Positions 32,915 through 43,511 of a DNA stretch of 64,000 nt are shown piece by piece. This DNA is from Artemia franciscana (taxonomy: Eukaryota > Arthropoda > Branchiopoda > Anostraca > Artemiidae): the NCBI RefSeq assembly GCF_032884065.1, contig NW_027062869.1, positions 1 to 64,000 of the forward strand, read 5' to 3'. How positions within the stretch are numbered: the first letter of the stretch is position 1; the number at the start of each line of letters is the position of its first letter. The translations under genes were made by a program, and so were the position numbers. The notes under the pieces are model-generated. The model did not search any database and had not been told where the DNA came from. It saw nothing but the letters and a program-made list of their open reading frames with translations.

Positions 32915-33300
32915 AATCCTCTGACTGCACAATCTTTTACGTAGAAGCTCTGCATCAAATCCAAACTCGATATCGTTTCGATGATAATATTTACAAATAT
33001 GCAGAAATGGTTGACCTCGTATCAGGCAGTCACTATGGCCTGGTTCTCTCCAACCCTCTGTTCGAAAATGTGGGAAAGTATCCTGGGATGGAAGCAAATT
33101 CAACAGGAGTTAAGGAAGCAAAGTCTCATCAATGTTGAAAATATAGAAGTGGCTTCTTGCTGGCGTTTGGTTTTCTCAAAGAAAAACCTCCAGAACCAAG
33201 GCATCCGCACATTAAAAATTGGCGGTAACATTTGTGCTTTCTCTTTTTTTCAAGCGTTGTCGTCGAAAGGTTTTATAGTTCAGCAAAAATCATAAAGACG
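32915..33300 (+). other. Unclassified coding-like fragment
   Basis: The frame running to the stop at 33138 contains CTIFYVEALHQIQTRYRFDD, NIYKYAEMVDLVSGSHYGLV and NPLFENVGKYPGMEA. Its composition is protein-like and unlike the flanking repeats. A second frame to 33295 contains ENIEVASCWRLVFSKKNLQN. It may be a frameshifted transposase or host exon fragment; I do not recognise the family. Confidence 0.25.
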
Positions 33301-34480
33301 TACAGACGGAACAAGCTGAAAACGGAAACATTACGGGGAATTCTGAAAATATAATATGGAGTAAAGTAGGCCCAATAAATTTCCCCATGAATTCATGGAT
33401 ATAAGCAGCTACTGCTGCACATGAAAAGAGTCAAGGCTTCAGCTACCATCAGAAATAAGGATGAAGGTGTAAAATCTGATTCTGACTAAAAATAGATTCT
33501 TCTTTATTTATTTTTTTAATCAATATAGCAGGATGCTGAGGCAATTAATGGATTGTTCACATCGATACGATAAGCATTGTAGCCATATAACCCAAATTAC
33601 CGAAAATAACTATATAAAATGAATATTGATTTTTTTGGCCAATATATCCACTGAAGTGGATATCAACTATTAAAAACCAATTAAAAAAAATTAACTTTCG
33701 TCCCAACCCGAACCAGAGCAAGTGGTCCCATCCACAAACCCACCACTATGTCAGGGGGTGCCCCCCGCACCCCTGAATCTGCCACTGACTGTCGGCCCGT
33801 TTGTCATTTCCTAGTGTCAGGCAAGTAGGGGACACTTTCAGAAGGGGGTCATAAAAAAAATTTCATTGGATAATTTGAATAAGAGGCACTCTGTAGTTTG
33901 GGGACAACTACAAAATTGTTTGACTTGGTTCTTTTATTTACTATTTGTTTCTTTTCTCTTTTCTGTGGTATAACTTACTTACTTAGACTTAGATCCCCCT
34001 ACGCCTGGGGGCACATAGGGCAGCGAAGGTTGACCTCTAACTTGACCTATCTTGCGTTAAAGACCAAAGTTCATTCAAAGTGGTTTGGAGTGGTTCAAAG
34101 TGGTTGTGGCTTAAGTTTACCGTAAAATCCAGTTTGTAGGAGATTGTATTCACAAAATTGTACCAAGTCAACGGCACTCTGTACAAATGATTGCCATGAT
34201 TTTACTATCTCACACCATACCTCACACCTTACACCAAATGTCATACCTCACACCAAATTAATTTTCAACGAAGATACGACCTTTTGATACGCAAGTATTA
34301 ATGAGTTATTTGGCAGCCTTCTAGCTACACTTGCTATTAGATACCTTTTTCTACACATAAAAGTCATTTAAAAGGACAGCAGGGCCACTGTGGCTAATTA
34401 TTTGGCCTAATTTGCATAGGACAACTCCACTGGATGTGTTTTGTTATTAATTATGTGTATTAATTATTAATTAATTATAC
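33300..34480. other. No gene recognised
   Basis: AT-rich sequence with one short inverted motif (ATATCCACTGAAGTGGATAT near 33645) and simple repeats of CTCACACC around 34205-34255. Nothing else is supportable. Confidence 0.5.
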
Positions 34481-35500
34481 TGTATCTTTTATGAGCGATT
34501 ACACCCATCTTTTTTGTGACTATTAAACAGTTTGTGGTAACATGAACTATAGCCTAAATAAGGAGCGACACGGCTCAATAGTAACTAAAACACTAAAAAC
34601 CAGAATGTTGATATCAATATGTATGCCAGAAGAATCCGTATATTTTGCTGAATAGGCTGAATAATATATAGAATTCAAATATAGAATATTTAGCAAGTTT
34701 AGTGTGACCATCAAGGGCTACGGGCCAGAGAAAACTTGTCCGGAGGAAATTTCTCGACAGAAGCATTTTATGCAGAATAAACTTTCTATGGAGGAATTTT
34801 TCGTGGGAGATTTTCCATGGAAGGGGACGGATTCCATCGAATCTTTGAAAAAAGATCAGAAATTAAATAAAACCAAGTCCCTTTTCAAATCAATGTATGC
34901 TAAGAAGCATTTTCTAGTGAAAATCAAACAATCAGATTAAATGTATTAGAAATCACTTCTGTAGGAGTTCTAAGCCCCTATCTACAAAAATGTTGAATTT
35001 TGTATTTCTTGCAAGAAGAAAGAAAGATACGTATTATTTTTTTTTTTTTCTCAGGAGTGAGTGTCTCGAACCAATAGTCTTAGAATGTCACAAGAGGGCT
35101 TATCCAAACGTGAATTAAAAGTTCCACCGTACTTTTAAGTGATTAAAATATTGGAGGGCAACTAGGCCACCCCAACCCCTTTGTCCCCAAGAATCGTCTG
35201 ATCAAAATGTTGAGATGGCAATTTCGCTCAGTATAGTTAAAAGGCACAATAAATATGTCTTCGGAGATGACAAGACCCTCCAGAAGTACTGAAAGGCCGC
35301 AAGTTATGGAATTTGCTCATTATTTACATACAGTTTTCGTCATTGGGAAGTGTATCGAAATTTTTCTGGGGGAGGATTTTCTGGAGATGGATTTTCAATA
35401 AGGGGAATTTCTCATTGGGATGGCAGTTTCCCAGAGTTAAATTTCTATGGGAAATTGATCCCTCCTGTATAAAGAATCTTAAAGAATATGTATGAAGAAT
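34480..35500 (-). mobile_element. Family B end followed by diverged family A
   Basis: GAGCGATTACACCCATC (family B end) is followed by ATTAAACAGTTTGTGGTAAC and GAGCGACACGGCTCAATAG of family A. From 34660 a much more diverged family A runs in reverse (CACAAGAGGGCTTATCCAAA, TTGGAGGGCAACTAGGCCAC, ATGTCTTCGGAGATGACAAG, GTCATTGGGAAGTGTATCG). It seems to be an old copy or a sister family. Confidence 0.6.
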
Positions 35501-36140
35501 CTTGCGTGGAATAAACTTTCTATGGAGGAATTTTTTGTGGGGGGATTTTCCAAGGAGGGCGTGGATTCACTGGAATCTTTGAAAAACGATGAGAAATCCT
35601 TGGCTCCTGGAAGTCACAGACGCTATTATAGCCTAGTGACACTATTATAGTCATTGGAGCAAAAAAAAAGCAAATTAAAGATAAAACAGGCTTTAGACAC
35701 AGGAAAGAGGACTTTAGGCTCAAATTCTCCCTTACCTGATTTTTATTTTGCATTCCAATACTCTGTGATTCCTCTCTCTTAAAATTTCTCTTTCCAAAAA
35801 CATTCATCTAACCTAAATAAAACTGAATTACATACTACCTCTAAAGATAGTAACAAAATCTACATACGGAATCACTATGCCAAAATACGAGAATTTTATC
35901 GAAGCCAATACACATCATTCTTTTTTTACATTTACTCAGACTGAGAACTTCTCTGGAATTTCCTGCGCGGCTTCACAGAGAAATTAAGGGTGTCATTTTT
36001 ATTGGCTCAAATTACAACGTCATCTGATTTCTGACCAATCATCGTTTGGGTTTTAATAAGATGTAAAATGATTGGTTGGCAAATTTCAGCGGACCAAAGA
36101 AATGCTAATATAGAAAAATTAACGATTGCCAGCTGTTTCA
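35500..36140. other. No gene recognised
   Basis: The first 100 bp still echo the diverged element (GGAGGAATTTTTTGTGGGGG). The rest is unique and AT-rich, with no convincing open frame. Confidence 0.5.
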
Positions 36141-36144
36141 GAAT

Positions 36145-36400
36145 TAAATAAAAAACAGGTTTTTTAACTGAAAGTAAGGAGCGACATTAAAACTTAAAAC
36201 GAACATAAATTACTCCTTGCATGAAAGGGGCTGTTCCTTCCTCAACGTCCTGCTCTTTACGCTAAAGTCTGACTCTTTCTCTCAATTCTACTTTGTAAAA
36301 CGGAAAATGACTTTAGCGTTGAGAGCGAGACGTTGAGGAGGGAACAGCCCCTTTCATGCACGGAGTAATTTCTGTTCGTTTTAAATTTTAAACAGAGTAA
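36145..36400 (+). repeat. Solo family A palindrome
   Basis: AACTGAAAGTAAGGAGCGAC leads into an arm reading GCATGAAAGGGGCTGTTCC and a second arm reading GGAACAGCCCCTTTCATGCA, ending at CTGTTCGTTTTAAATTTTAA. The rest of family A does not follow. Both arms share GCATG and GTTCC where other copies have TATATG and GTCCC. Confidence 0.8.
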
Positions 36401-36514
36401 TCCCCCTGACCAGAGAAATATCCTCTGGACAATTCAATCCTGGTGAAACTTTAGTCCGAGGCAATTACCCTAGTACTGAGGGGGTATATTTATATGTGTC
36501 TCTAGGTTTCATTA

Positions 36515-36985
36515 AATAAAAATAAAAAACAAGTTTTTTCAACTAAAAGTAAGGACCAACATTAAAATTTAAAACGAAAAGAAACTATTACGCATATGAG
36601 GAGTTTGCCCCCTCCTAAACAGCTCTTCATGCTACCCTTTTTGGCCCTTTAAAAAAAGTTACTTATTGTTCTAACTAGATGACCATTGTGTTTCAGGAGT
36701 TGTTTTTGGAGAACTGGTACAAAGCTTAAACTTCAGCGTAAATATTGGGGTGATAAGGATGGGGAAACCCCCCTCATATACGTAATAATTTCTGTGAGTT
36801 TCAAGTTTTAATATTGCTCCTTACTTTCAGTTGAAAACATGTTTTTATTCAATTCCTGATTGTTTTTTAAATAGCCCCAGGATACCTGCCTCCGCCTCAA
36901 CAGAATAATCCCCCTCACCAGAAAAATATCCTCTGGACAATTCAATCCTAGTGAAACTTTACCCTCGGGCAATTACCCTTATACT
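36515..36985 (+). repeat. Second solo palindrome of family A type
   Basis: AAGTAAGGACCAACATTAAA starts a weaker palindrome with CGCATATGAGGAGTTTGCCC and, on the other side, AAACCCCCCTCATATACGT, ending CTCCTTACTTTCAGTTG. The text CCTCTGGACAATTCAATCC occurs both before it (36410-36480) and after it (36900-36985), as a direct repeat that brackets the palindrome. Confidence 0.65.
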
Positions 36986-37721
36986 GAGGGGTTATAGACA
37001 GATAGATAGATAGATACGTGTATTTCAAAAGCCCATGGGCCATATACACACAAAAATATAAATAAATAACAAACAAGCAAGGAAATTAAACAACAGCACG
37101 AATTACAAACATGCACAAAAACAGAATACAACGTGAAAATGACTAATCTAACAACAAAAGAAGTTAATCATAGAGATATACATTTATTAAGAAAAGAAAA
37201 CAAACACTATTAGCCCTTCGCCTACCAGAAAGGCAATTAGCTTGTAAGGGCAAGCGAGGTTATCACCCTCAGCTAATTAAAACCACGTTCATATCACGCT
37301 ACTCAATACAAAAGAAACTCAACTGAGGAAGGAAGAAATGAAAAAAAGAGAAAGAGGAAAAGGACAAGAGAAGACAGAGAAAAAATTAGGCCTAACAAAA
37401 AAATTAACAGCAAATAAATCAGGGAAATGCCATGAATAGAATGATAACCTGGAACTGGCCTTACATCAAAATTACTCACGAGATAAAACAAATTTCTTTA
37501 CCCGTGACTTGAAAGCCGGAAGACTAGGCACATTTTTAACACCCTTGGGCAAAATATTCCAAACATAGGGACCATAATGGCGAATCACAAAAGATGCGTG
37601 AGTAGTACTCCTAAACTCATGAGTTAAGTTATCAGCTTTTCTTGTATTACGATCATGACGGTCTCTTTTAAAAATAAAAAGATTTTCAAAAGCAGGGGTG
37701 AGCAGGCGATTCAAATATTTA
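36986..37721 (-). mobile_element. CR1-like LINE, 3' end (first half of a split copy)
   Basis: The minus-strand 3' tail is (ATCT)n at about 36990-37013. The C-terminal coding region (37472-37720) reads KYLNRLLTPAFENLFIFKRD, ADNLTHEFRSTTHASF, HYGPYVWNILPKGVKNVPS and FKSRVKKFVLSRE, stop, typical of the end of CR1/L2-type ORF2. The upstream part lies beyond family A copy 9, at 39458. About 450 bp of 3' UTR precede the tail. Confidence 0.8.
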
Positions 37722-39457
37722 TTACATAAAAAAACTAGTTTTTTTTTAACTGAAAGTAAGGAGCGAGATTAAAACTTAAAACGAACAGAAATTACTCCGT
37801 ATATGAAACGGGTTGTCCCCTCCGCAATCCCTCGCTCTTTACGCTAAAGCTTATAATTGTTTTAAAAAGCAGAATTTTGGCAAATAGTCAAACTTTAGCG
37901 TAAAGAGCGAGGGATTGTGGAGGGGACAACCCATTTCATATACGGAGGAATTTCTGTTCGTTTTAAGTTTTAATGTCACTCCTTACTTTCAGTTTAAAAA
38001 AACAGTTTTCTTATGTAATTTCTGAACGTTTTTAAATTAATGCATGTTTGATTTTGGCTCTCCACACAAAAATTATCAAAATAAAATTTGCATATTAATT
38101 CCTTTTTTGGCTAAATGGCTTTCTCTTAGTTTTGATCAGACAATTTTGAGGAATAAGGGATGGGGAAGGAGGCCTAGTTACCCTGCAATTTTTCGGGTAC
38201 ATAAAAAGTCAACTATAAATTTTAATTTTTAACGAATGTTTTTATTAGTAAAAAATATACGTAACTTAAGAATTAGCTTACGTAACAAACTTTTATATTT
38301 TTAAATTTTTATTATGTTTATGAGGGGGTGTGTAGCCTCGTTAATACCTCACTCTTTGCACTAAATCGTAAGTTTTGTCCCAATTCTTTAAGAATGACCC
38401 CTGAATCCGAAAGGCCGTAGAATAAATAGTTGAAATTACTAAAAATACTATAGCATAAAGAGCAAGGTATTTATCTCCTCCTAAATACCTCGCTCTTTAT
38501 GCTAAAGTATTTTTAGAACTCCTCATATGCGTAATAATCTCTGTTCGTTTTAAGTTTCAATGCTACTCCTTACTTTCAATTGAAAAAACTTTTCCATGTT
38601 TATTTTTTCATTGTTTTTTTTTATAGTAATTTTAGAAAATCCTGCGCCCTTTTCATTGAATTTCTGTTCCCCTATGACATATTTCTCCAAGGAAAGATCC
38701 TCCCACATAGCTCCCTCCCCTCAACCCCACCCCCAAAACAAAACAAAAAAATCCCCTGAAAACGCTGTACACTTCCCAATAACCATAATTGTATGTTAAC
38801 ACTGGCCGAAGTTTGTAACTTGCAGCCCGTCCCCCAGGGACTGTAGGGGAGTAAGTCATTCTCGAAGACATAGTTATTCTGGTTTTCGACTATGCGGAAC
38901 AAAATGGCTATCTCAAAATTTTTATCTGTTGACTTTGGAGAAAAAATGAGCGTGGGAGGGGGCCTAGGTACCCTCCAATTTTTTGGTCACTTAAAAAGGG
39001 CACTAGAACTTTCCATTTCCGTTAGAATGAGCCCTCTTGCGACATTCTAGGACCACTTGGTCGATACGATGACCCCTGGAAAAAAAAAAACAAATAAACA
39101 CGCACCCGTGATTTGTCTTCTGGCAAAAAATACGAAATTCCACATTTTTGTAGATAGGAGCTTGAAATTTCTGCGAAAGGGTTCTCTGATACGCTGAATC
39201 TGATGATGTGATTTTCGTTAAGATTCTATGACTTTTAGGGGCTGTTTTCCCCTATCTTTTTAAATAAGGGTAATATTCTCAGGCTCGTAACTTTTGATGG
39301 GTGAGACTAAACTTGATTAAACTTACATATTTAAAATCAGCATCAAAATGCGATTCTTTTGAAGTAGCTATTGGTATCAAAATTGCATTTTTTAGAGTTT
39401 GGGTTGCTATTGAGCCGTTTCGCTCCTTACTACAGTTCGTTACCACGAACTGTTTGA
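37722..39457 (+). mobile_element. Family A element, copy 9, inserted in CR1-like LINE
   Basis: 1736 bp. The LINE codons stop after FSY at 39458 and resume with KYLNR at 37721, so the element's ends are fixed: left TTACATAAAAAAACTAG, right GAACTGTTTGA. Joined LINE sequence needs no extra base, so no target duplication is visible. The palindrome at 37745-38000 carries the GCAATCCCTCGC subfamily word on the left and its near-mirror on the right. Confidence 0.88.
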
Positions 39458-39882
39458 TACGAGAAAATCGCAACTTGGTAATCCCGAAATCGGGATTCAT
39501 CCATTAACTTATTCTTTTTAAAATGCTCATGAGCAGGAACCTCATCGGAACCATAAATTCCAATAATAATTTTACAGCTCTATTCTGAAGTTTGTGTACT
39601 CTTTTGAAACATGTTACAAAATTACTTGCCTATATAGAGCATCCGTAGCTAATATATGGACAAAATATAGAAAAATAATCATTTTTAGAATCTTTTTTGG
39701 GACTAGATTTTTAATTCTTCGCATCACCCCGGCCTCTGCTTAATTTTTCATCTATAGCATTTGAATGGTTTTTCCACGACAGGTTTTCATCAATTAAAAA
39801 CCCCAAATATTTCATTGCTGCTATAAAACTTTTTCTTCTTATTAAGGATTTATGTATATACACTCCACTCGAAATATTGTGG
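39458..39882 (-). pseudogene. CR1-like LINE, end of reverse transcriptase
   Basis: Minus-strand text: HKSLIRRKSFIAAMKYLGFL, IDENLSWKNHSNAIDEKLS, then after a shift YFVHILATDALYRQVIL, VHKLQNRAVKIIIGIYGS and DESRFRDYQVAIFSY. These are the blocks following the YxDD region in CR1-type elements. It continues at 37721 on the other side of the inserted element. Several stops and shifts are present. Confidence 0.75.
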
Positions 39883-39884
39883 TT

Positions 39885-40245
39885 GGGGTACTATTTTGTA
39901 GAATACCCGGAAGTATCAAATTAATCCCATGCAAATAAATTTCCCGTACATCCAAGAGCACCGGGCATTTCCGGAGAAAATGATCCAAGTCTTCATCCTC
40001 ATTCTTACAAAGGGGACAAACATACCGCCTATCAGGACCAACTATCTTTTTTTTTGTCGAACTTTTTTTGCCTGTTCTGGATTAGAAGACAATTCGCCCA
40101 AAACTGAATCCAGCAACGTAGAATCATGGCTGGTAAATTAAATTTAAAATAAACCTCCTCACCAAAACTAAGTTTTGCCTGATTATAATGTTGTAGTGGC
40201 GATGTGTAGTCCATATGATGTTAAGGTGGATTTATGGAATCTTGG
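39885..40245 (-). pseudogene. LINE C-terminal fragment with Cys-His cluster
   Basis: From 40214: HYNQAKLSFGEEVYFKFNLP, LRCWIQFWANCLLIQNRQ, then in another frame RRYVCPLCKNEDEDLDHFLR, KCPVLLDVREIYLHGI. It is a relative of the domain at 28845-29540 (GEELYFKLGIP, CPICGDLDGLDHFLFRC). It belongs to a different element from the CR1-like fragment next to it. Confidence 0.7.
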
Positions 40246-40369
40246 GGTCATTTTTCATGAATGCCTAACAGGAAATGCTACATTTAGTGCCTCAAGACTC
40301 CTTATGAATGAAAATTTAGTGCCAGAGTAAGTTACAATAATAAATCTGTTTCTCCTGTTTGAGGATTTT

Positions 40370-40659
40370 ACCTGGGTAAAAAAAAACTAAGAAAAGGTAA
40401 ACAACTAAAAAAACTAAAAAGAAAAATGAAAAAAAATCAAGTTAAAAATCAAGGGATTACAAGAATTCAAAAACCTTTATTAAGAAAACCAAAACTTTGA
40501 AGACTAGTACATATCATTGTTAGAAATTAGACTTGCTTTAATGATCAAATATCTTTGAAAAAACTGCAATAGAACACAAGAGACAATGAGAATCCATATA
40601 TAGAAGCCTGTCGCGTGCCATGCTGGGGCCCAGCGGCGAAGTTACCGGGTCCCAGCTAG
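40370..40659 (+). mobile_element. Second Helitron family, 3' end
   Basis: After A-rich low-complexity text (AAGAAAAGGTAAACAACT), CACAAGAGACAATGAGAATC and ATATATAGAAGCCTGTCGCG lead to a hairpin (TGGGGCCCAGCGGCGAAG, TTACCGGGTCCCA) and CTAG at 40656-40659, followed by T and (TA)n. It is homologous to 9171-9355 but complete at the 3' end. Confidence 0.75.
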
Positions 40660-40668
40660 TATATATAT

Positions 40669-40672
<4 letters not shown>

Positions 40673-40757
<85 letters not shown>
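40673..40757. repeat. (TA)n microsatellite next to Helitron 3' end
   Basis: About 85 bp of TA, 13 bp after the CTAG of the second Helitron family. Confidence 0.95.
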
Positions 40758-40759
<2 letters not shown>

Positions 40760-40760
<1 letters not shown>

Positions 40761-41475
40761 CAAAAATACAATCTTGTATACAATGAGACAGAAAAAAAAC
40801 AGTAAGAAGAAACGATTTTGGAAGGATTGAGGAGAGAATGAATGAAATTAATAGTCATATTCAAATACTTTCAACTGTTAAATGGAAGAATGTATAGCAC
40901 TGATTGAGTTATATAACATAGAGTCTTCCTTACAAGAAAAATATGAAGAGCTCTATAAAATAAAATCAAAAGAAAAGGGGATACACAGTAATTATGTGTC
41001 AATTAGTCTTCAAAATATAACGAGTAACTCTTTAGAAATGGTAACAGATAAGAGGTTGGTAAGTTAATAAGAAAGAGGAAAATGGGAAAAGATTAGGAGA
41101 GGAAAGTAGAAATGGTTTTTTGAAGGTAAAGATAATTTTCATTCCGATTGGTTTTAATAAATATTGTAAAATGAAAATAAAAATGTTTCAAAAAGGGGTT
41201 TCTAATTTAAGCAAAGCGTCTGAAAACACCGATTTGTAGTCAAAAATGCTGGTTTTCGTATGACTAGGGCAAAATTCTCCTTTGGAAGCTTAGGTTCTGA
41301 ATTTCAGCTTTTGATCATCGCTGGGCAATCAAATATGTGGCCAGTTGTTCCATCTAAGAATTAATAGAGTGCATACGTACAAGAAAAGACATACGATTGG
41401 ACATGTGCTAACTTTGCAAATTCAAATACATGGCTTTCAATGACTGGCTTTCAAAACTGGAGCCTTTCACTTACG
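40760..41475. other. No gene recognised
   Basis: An open frame at 40882-41067 (ESSLQEKYEELYKIKSKEK and more) has exon-like composition but lacks clear splice sites, so I leave it uncalled. The rest is AT-rich. Confidence 0.5.
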
Positions 41476-41479
41476 AACT

Positions 41480-41930
41480 TCTTATAACGCCAGGCTCAAA
41501 AGAGTTCAGAAAACAGCTCTAATGAGAGTTTCGAAGCAGACAGAAATGTTGTATGAAGAGCTGCTGACAAAGTTTAAAATGCAAACTCTGGAAAAAAGAA
41601 GAGAGAAACTCTCCATGGATTTTTGAAGAAAATCTCTGATCCATCCAATCCACAAAACCCTTTTCCCCCCTCAATGCACAACAAAACGACTCCCACGCAG
41701 GGTAGCAGTGTCTCTTGACAAACTTCAGCCGGTACACTGTGCCCACCAGCGGCTAGCAAAGAGTTTTATGCCTAGTTTCGTAAAAATGTATAACGAAAAT
41801 CAGGAGGATAGATAAGTGTTTTGTTTTCTTTTTTTTCGTTTTTTTGCGTCGCTTTTTAGTGTGACTGTACCAAGGAAATTTGGCAGTGCCATGAAAGTTT
41901 TGGTGAAAATAAAATTTTATCTATCTATCA
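41480..41930 (+). mobile_element. CR1-like LINE 3' end
   Basis: Plus-strand text LKRVQKTALMRVSKQTEMLY, EELLTKFKMQTLEKRREKL and, in a shifted frame, DKLQPVHCAHQRLAKSFMP matches the end of CR1-type ORF2. A 3' UTR and the tail TTTTATCTATCTATC follow. Heavily 5'-truncated. Confidence 0.7.
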
Positions 41931-41934
41931 TATA

Positions 41935-43255
41935 ACGAGGAAACACCTATATCCCTAATTGTTAAGATTAAACACAGCTTTCGACGGAATAAAAACGCCT
42001 TTAAATGACATTATTCAACAAGAAATTAAATCCATCATGTCACAAAGGTCGTAGTTCAAGTAAATCTGAGCTACTCACTTTTGTAAAGGGAAAAACTAAA
42101 AAAAAATTTCTGATGACAAGAGACTGAAATGAGAATTTCAAAATTGATATTAAATTTGGAAAGAGCCAAAGAAAATCAAGCAACATTTTAGCTTTAAGAT
42201 TCCAAATCAAAACTTGCGAAGGGAAACTTACTGGACGTAACAGAATATCTAATAATATTAGAGTTTATGAAATTCACCACTTAAAACTAGTCAATCAGTG
42301 AATTTCTGTAGGAATTTTGGTATTATTTTAAGATGTGCAAGAAAACGAAACACTTTAAAACATGCCTTTAAAACATGCGCTTAAAAAAATCATGCCCCAA
42401 ATTCAAGGATGAAATATGGTTGTTCTGGGGCATAGTCCTACAATCAACATGGAAAGAATATCTGTAGATGACAACACACGTTTTGAAGCAAAACAAAGAA
42501 ACTTACAAATTTCAATAGAACAATACAAAAATAATTATATGTAAAAAAAAACCTAACTTAAATTAAGCCATTGAATCTCGAAAATTACGTTAGACACTAG
42601 CCACCAAAATTTCACTTCAAAGCAAACCACTTGGCAAACAATACAGGTGGAAACAGTTAAAGTATTGAGATTTGCAGTGTAAAATCAAAGACCTGATAGC
42701 ACTGGAAATGATACTACAGAAAAGCTCCGAAAATTCAACTTTCTGGAATATTAGGACTTTCATTTAACAAACCCTCCTTCACAACCCACTTGTTTCTCAA
42801 TGTATTCAGGCACAGTGAAATGAATTTTAATGTAATGAATGTAATAAAAATGAGGCTTGGTACATGAAACGATTTTGTTCTAAGGATACAGCCTTGAAGT
42901 ACAGCGTCACCAACGTCCAGTGATTGGCCACCCACATGAAAGAGTAGCTTAATTTTAACATTTACTTAGAACATTTAACGACATCTACTCTAATCTATCT
43001 CAGCCATGAAGATAGCATTCATGTTTCTTTTCTCCAGAAACACACACTCGCTATTCATTACATTGTATATTAAATATCTGGCAACTGAAAGTCTTACGAT
43101 TTATGATATGTAGCCTTTTCATATTGCGAACGAAGGCTCGAAAATCCAGAAGCAATGTATGACTAGTAAAGACAATAATTAATATCACATATAAAATATT
43201 TCTGGGGCATGAAAAAAAAGTTGATAAAGCAGACAGAAGACTGTTAACATTCACT
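41935..43255. other. No gene recognised; 3' flank of Rab11-FIP gene
   Basis: AT-rich sequence. The part next to 43260 should be 3' UTR of the minus-strand Rab11-FIP gene. I could not pick a single polyadenylation signal with confidence. Confidence 0.4.
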
Positions 43256-43260
43256 GAAAT

Positions 43261-43374
43261 TCAAGTTCTTTCGAGAAGTTGAGGATAGTGCTCAACAGCA
43301 ATTAGCAGAATTTTATCCATGTAGGATTGAAGCTGGGTGTTGACTTCTTGCTGCTCAGAAAGGGCATTTTTCAA
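43261..43374 (-). CDS. nuf: Rab11 family-interacting protein 3/4 (nuclear fallout): last coding exon, Rab11-binding domain
   Basis: An acceptor (TTTGTTTATTTTTAG) is followed by 37 codons and TGA. The peptide includes LKNALSEQQEVNTQLQSYMD and KILLIAVEHYPQLLE, then RT. This is the FIP-RBD: a helix with Y-(I/M)-D and I-L, then P-x-L-L-E, which in class II FIPs binds Rab11 (and Arf6) on recycling endosomes and directs membrane to the cleavage furrow. Phase 0 matches the donor of the exon at 53614, and the preceding residues are the coiled coil expected before the RBD. The 10.2-kb intron between them holds the CR1-like LINE, the RNase H LINE, a foldback element and a SINE. Confidence 0.82.
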   Translation of the reverse strand: MKNALSEQQEVNTQLQSYMDKILLIAVEHYPQLLERT

Positions 43375-43511
43375 CTAAAAATAAACAAAAAATCAGATAA
43401 TGTTTAATGCTCAACAGAAAGAAAAAAAAATCGCGTTACTATGAGGGCTAACCAAACTATAAATGTGCTCCCTCGGTCCCTTTTTCTGACTACATTAATC
43501 TGGCCCCCACT

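Noticed and set aside
33898-34125. Hydrophobic 75-codon frame as a membrane protein
   Set aside because: No supporting splice signal; hydrophobic frames are common in T-rich DNA.
40882-41067. Coiled-coil-like 61-codon frame as a gene
   Set aside because: No clear splice sites or start context; composition alone is not enough in AT-rich DNA.
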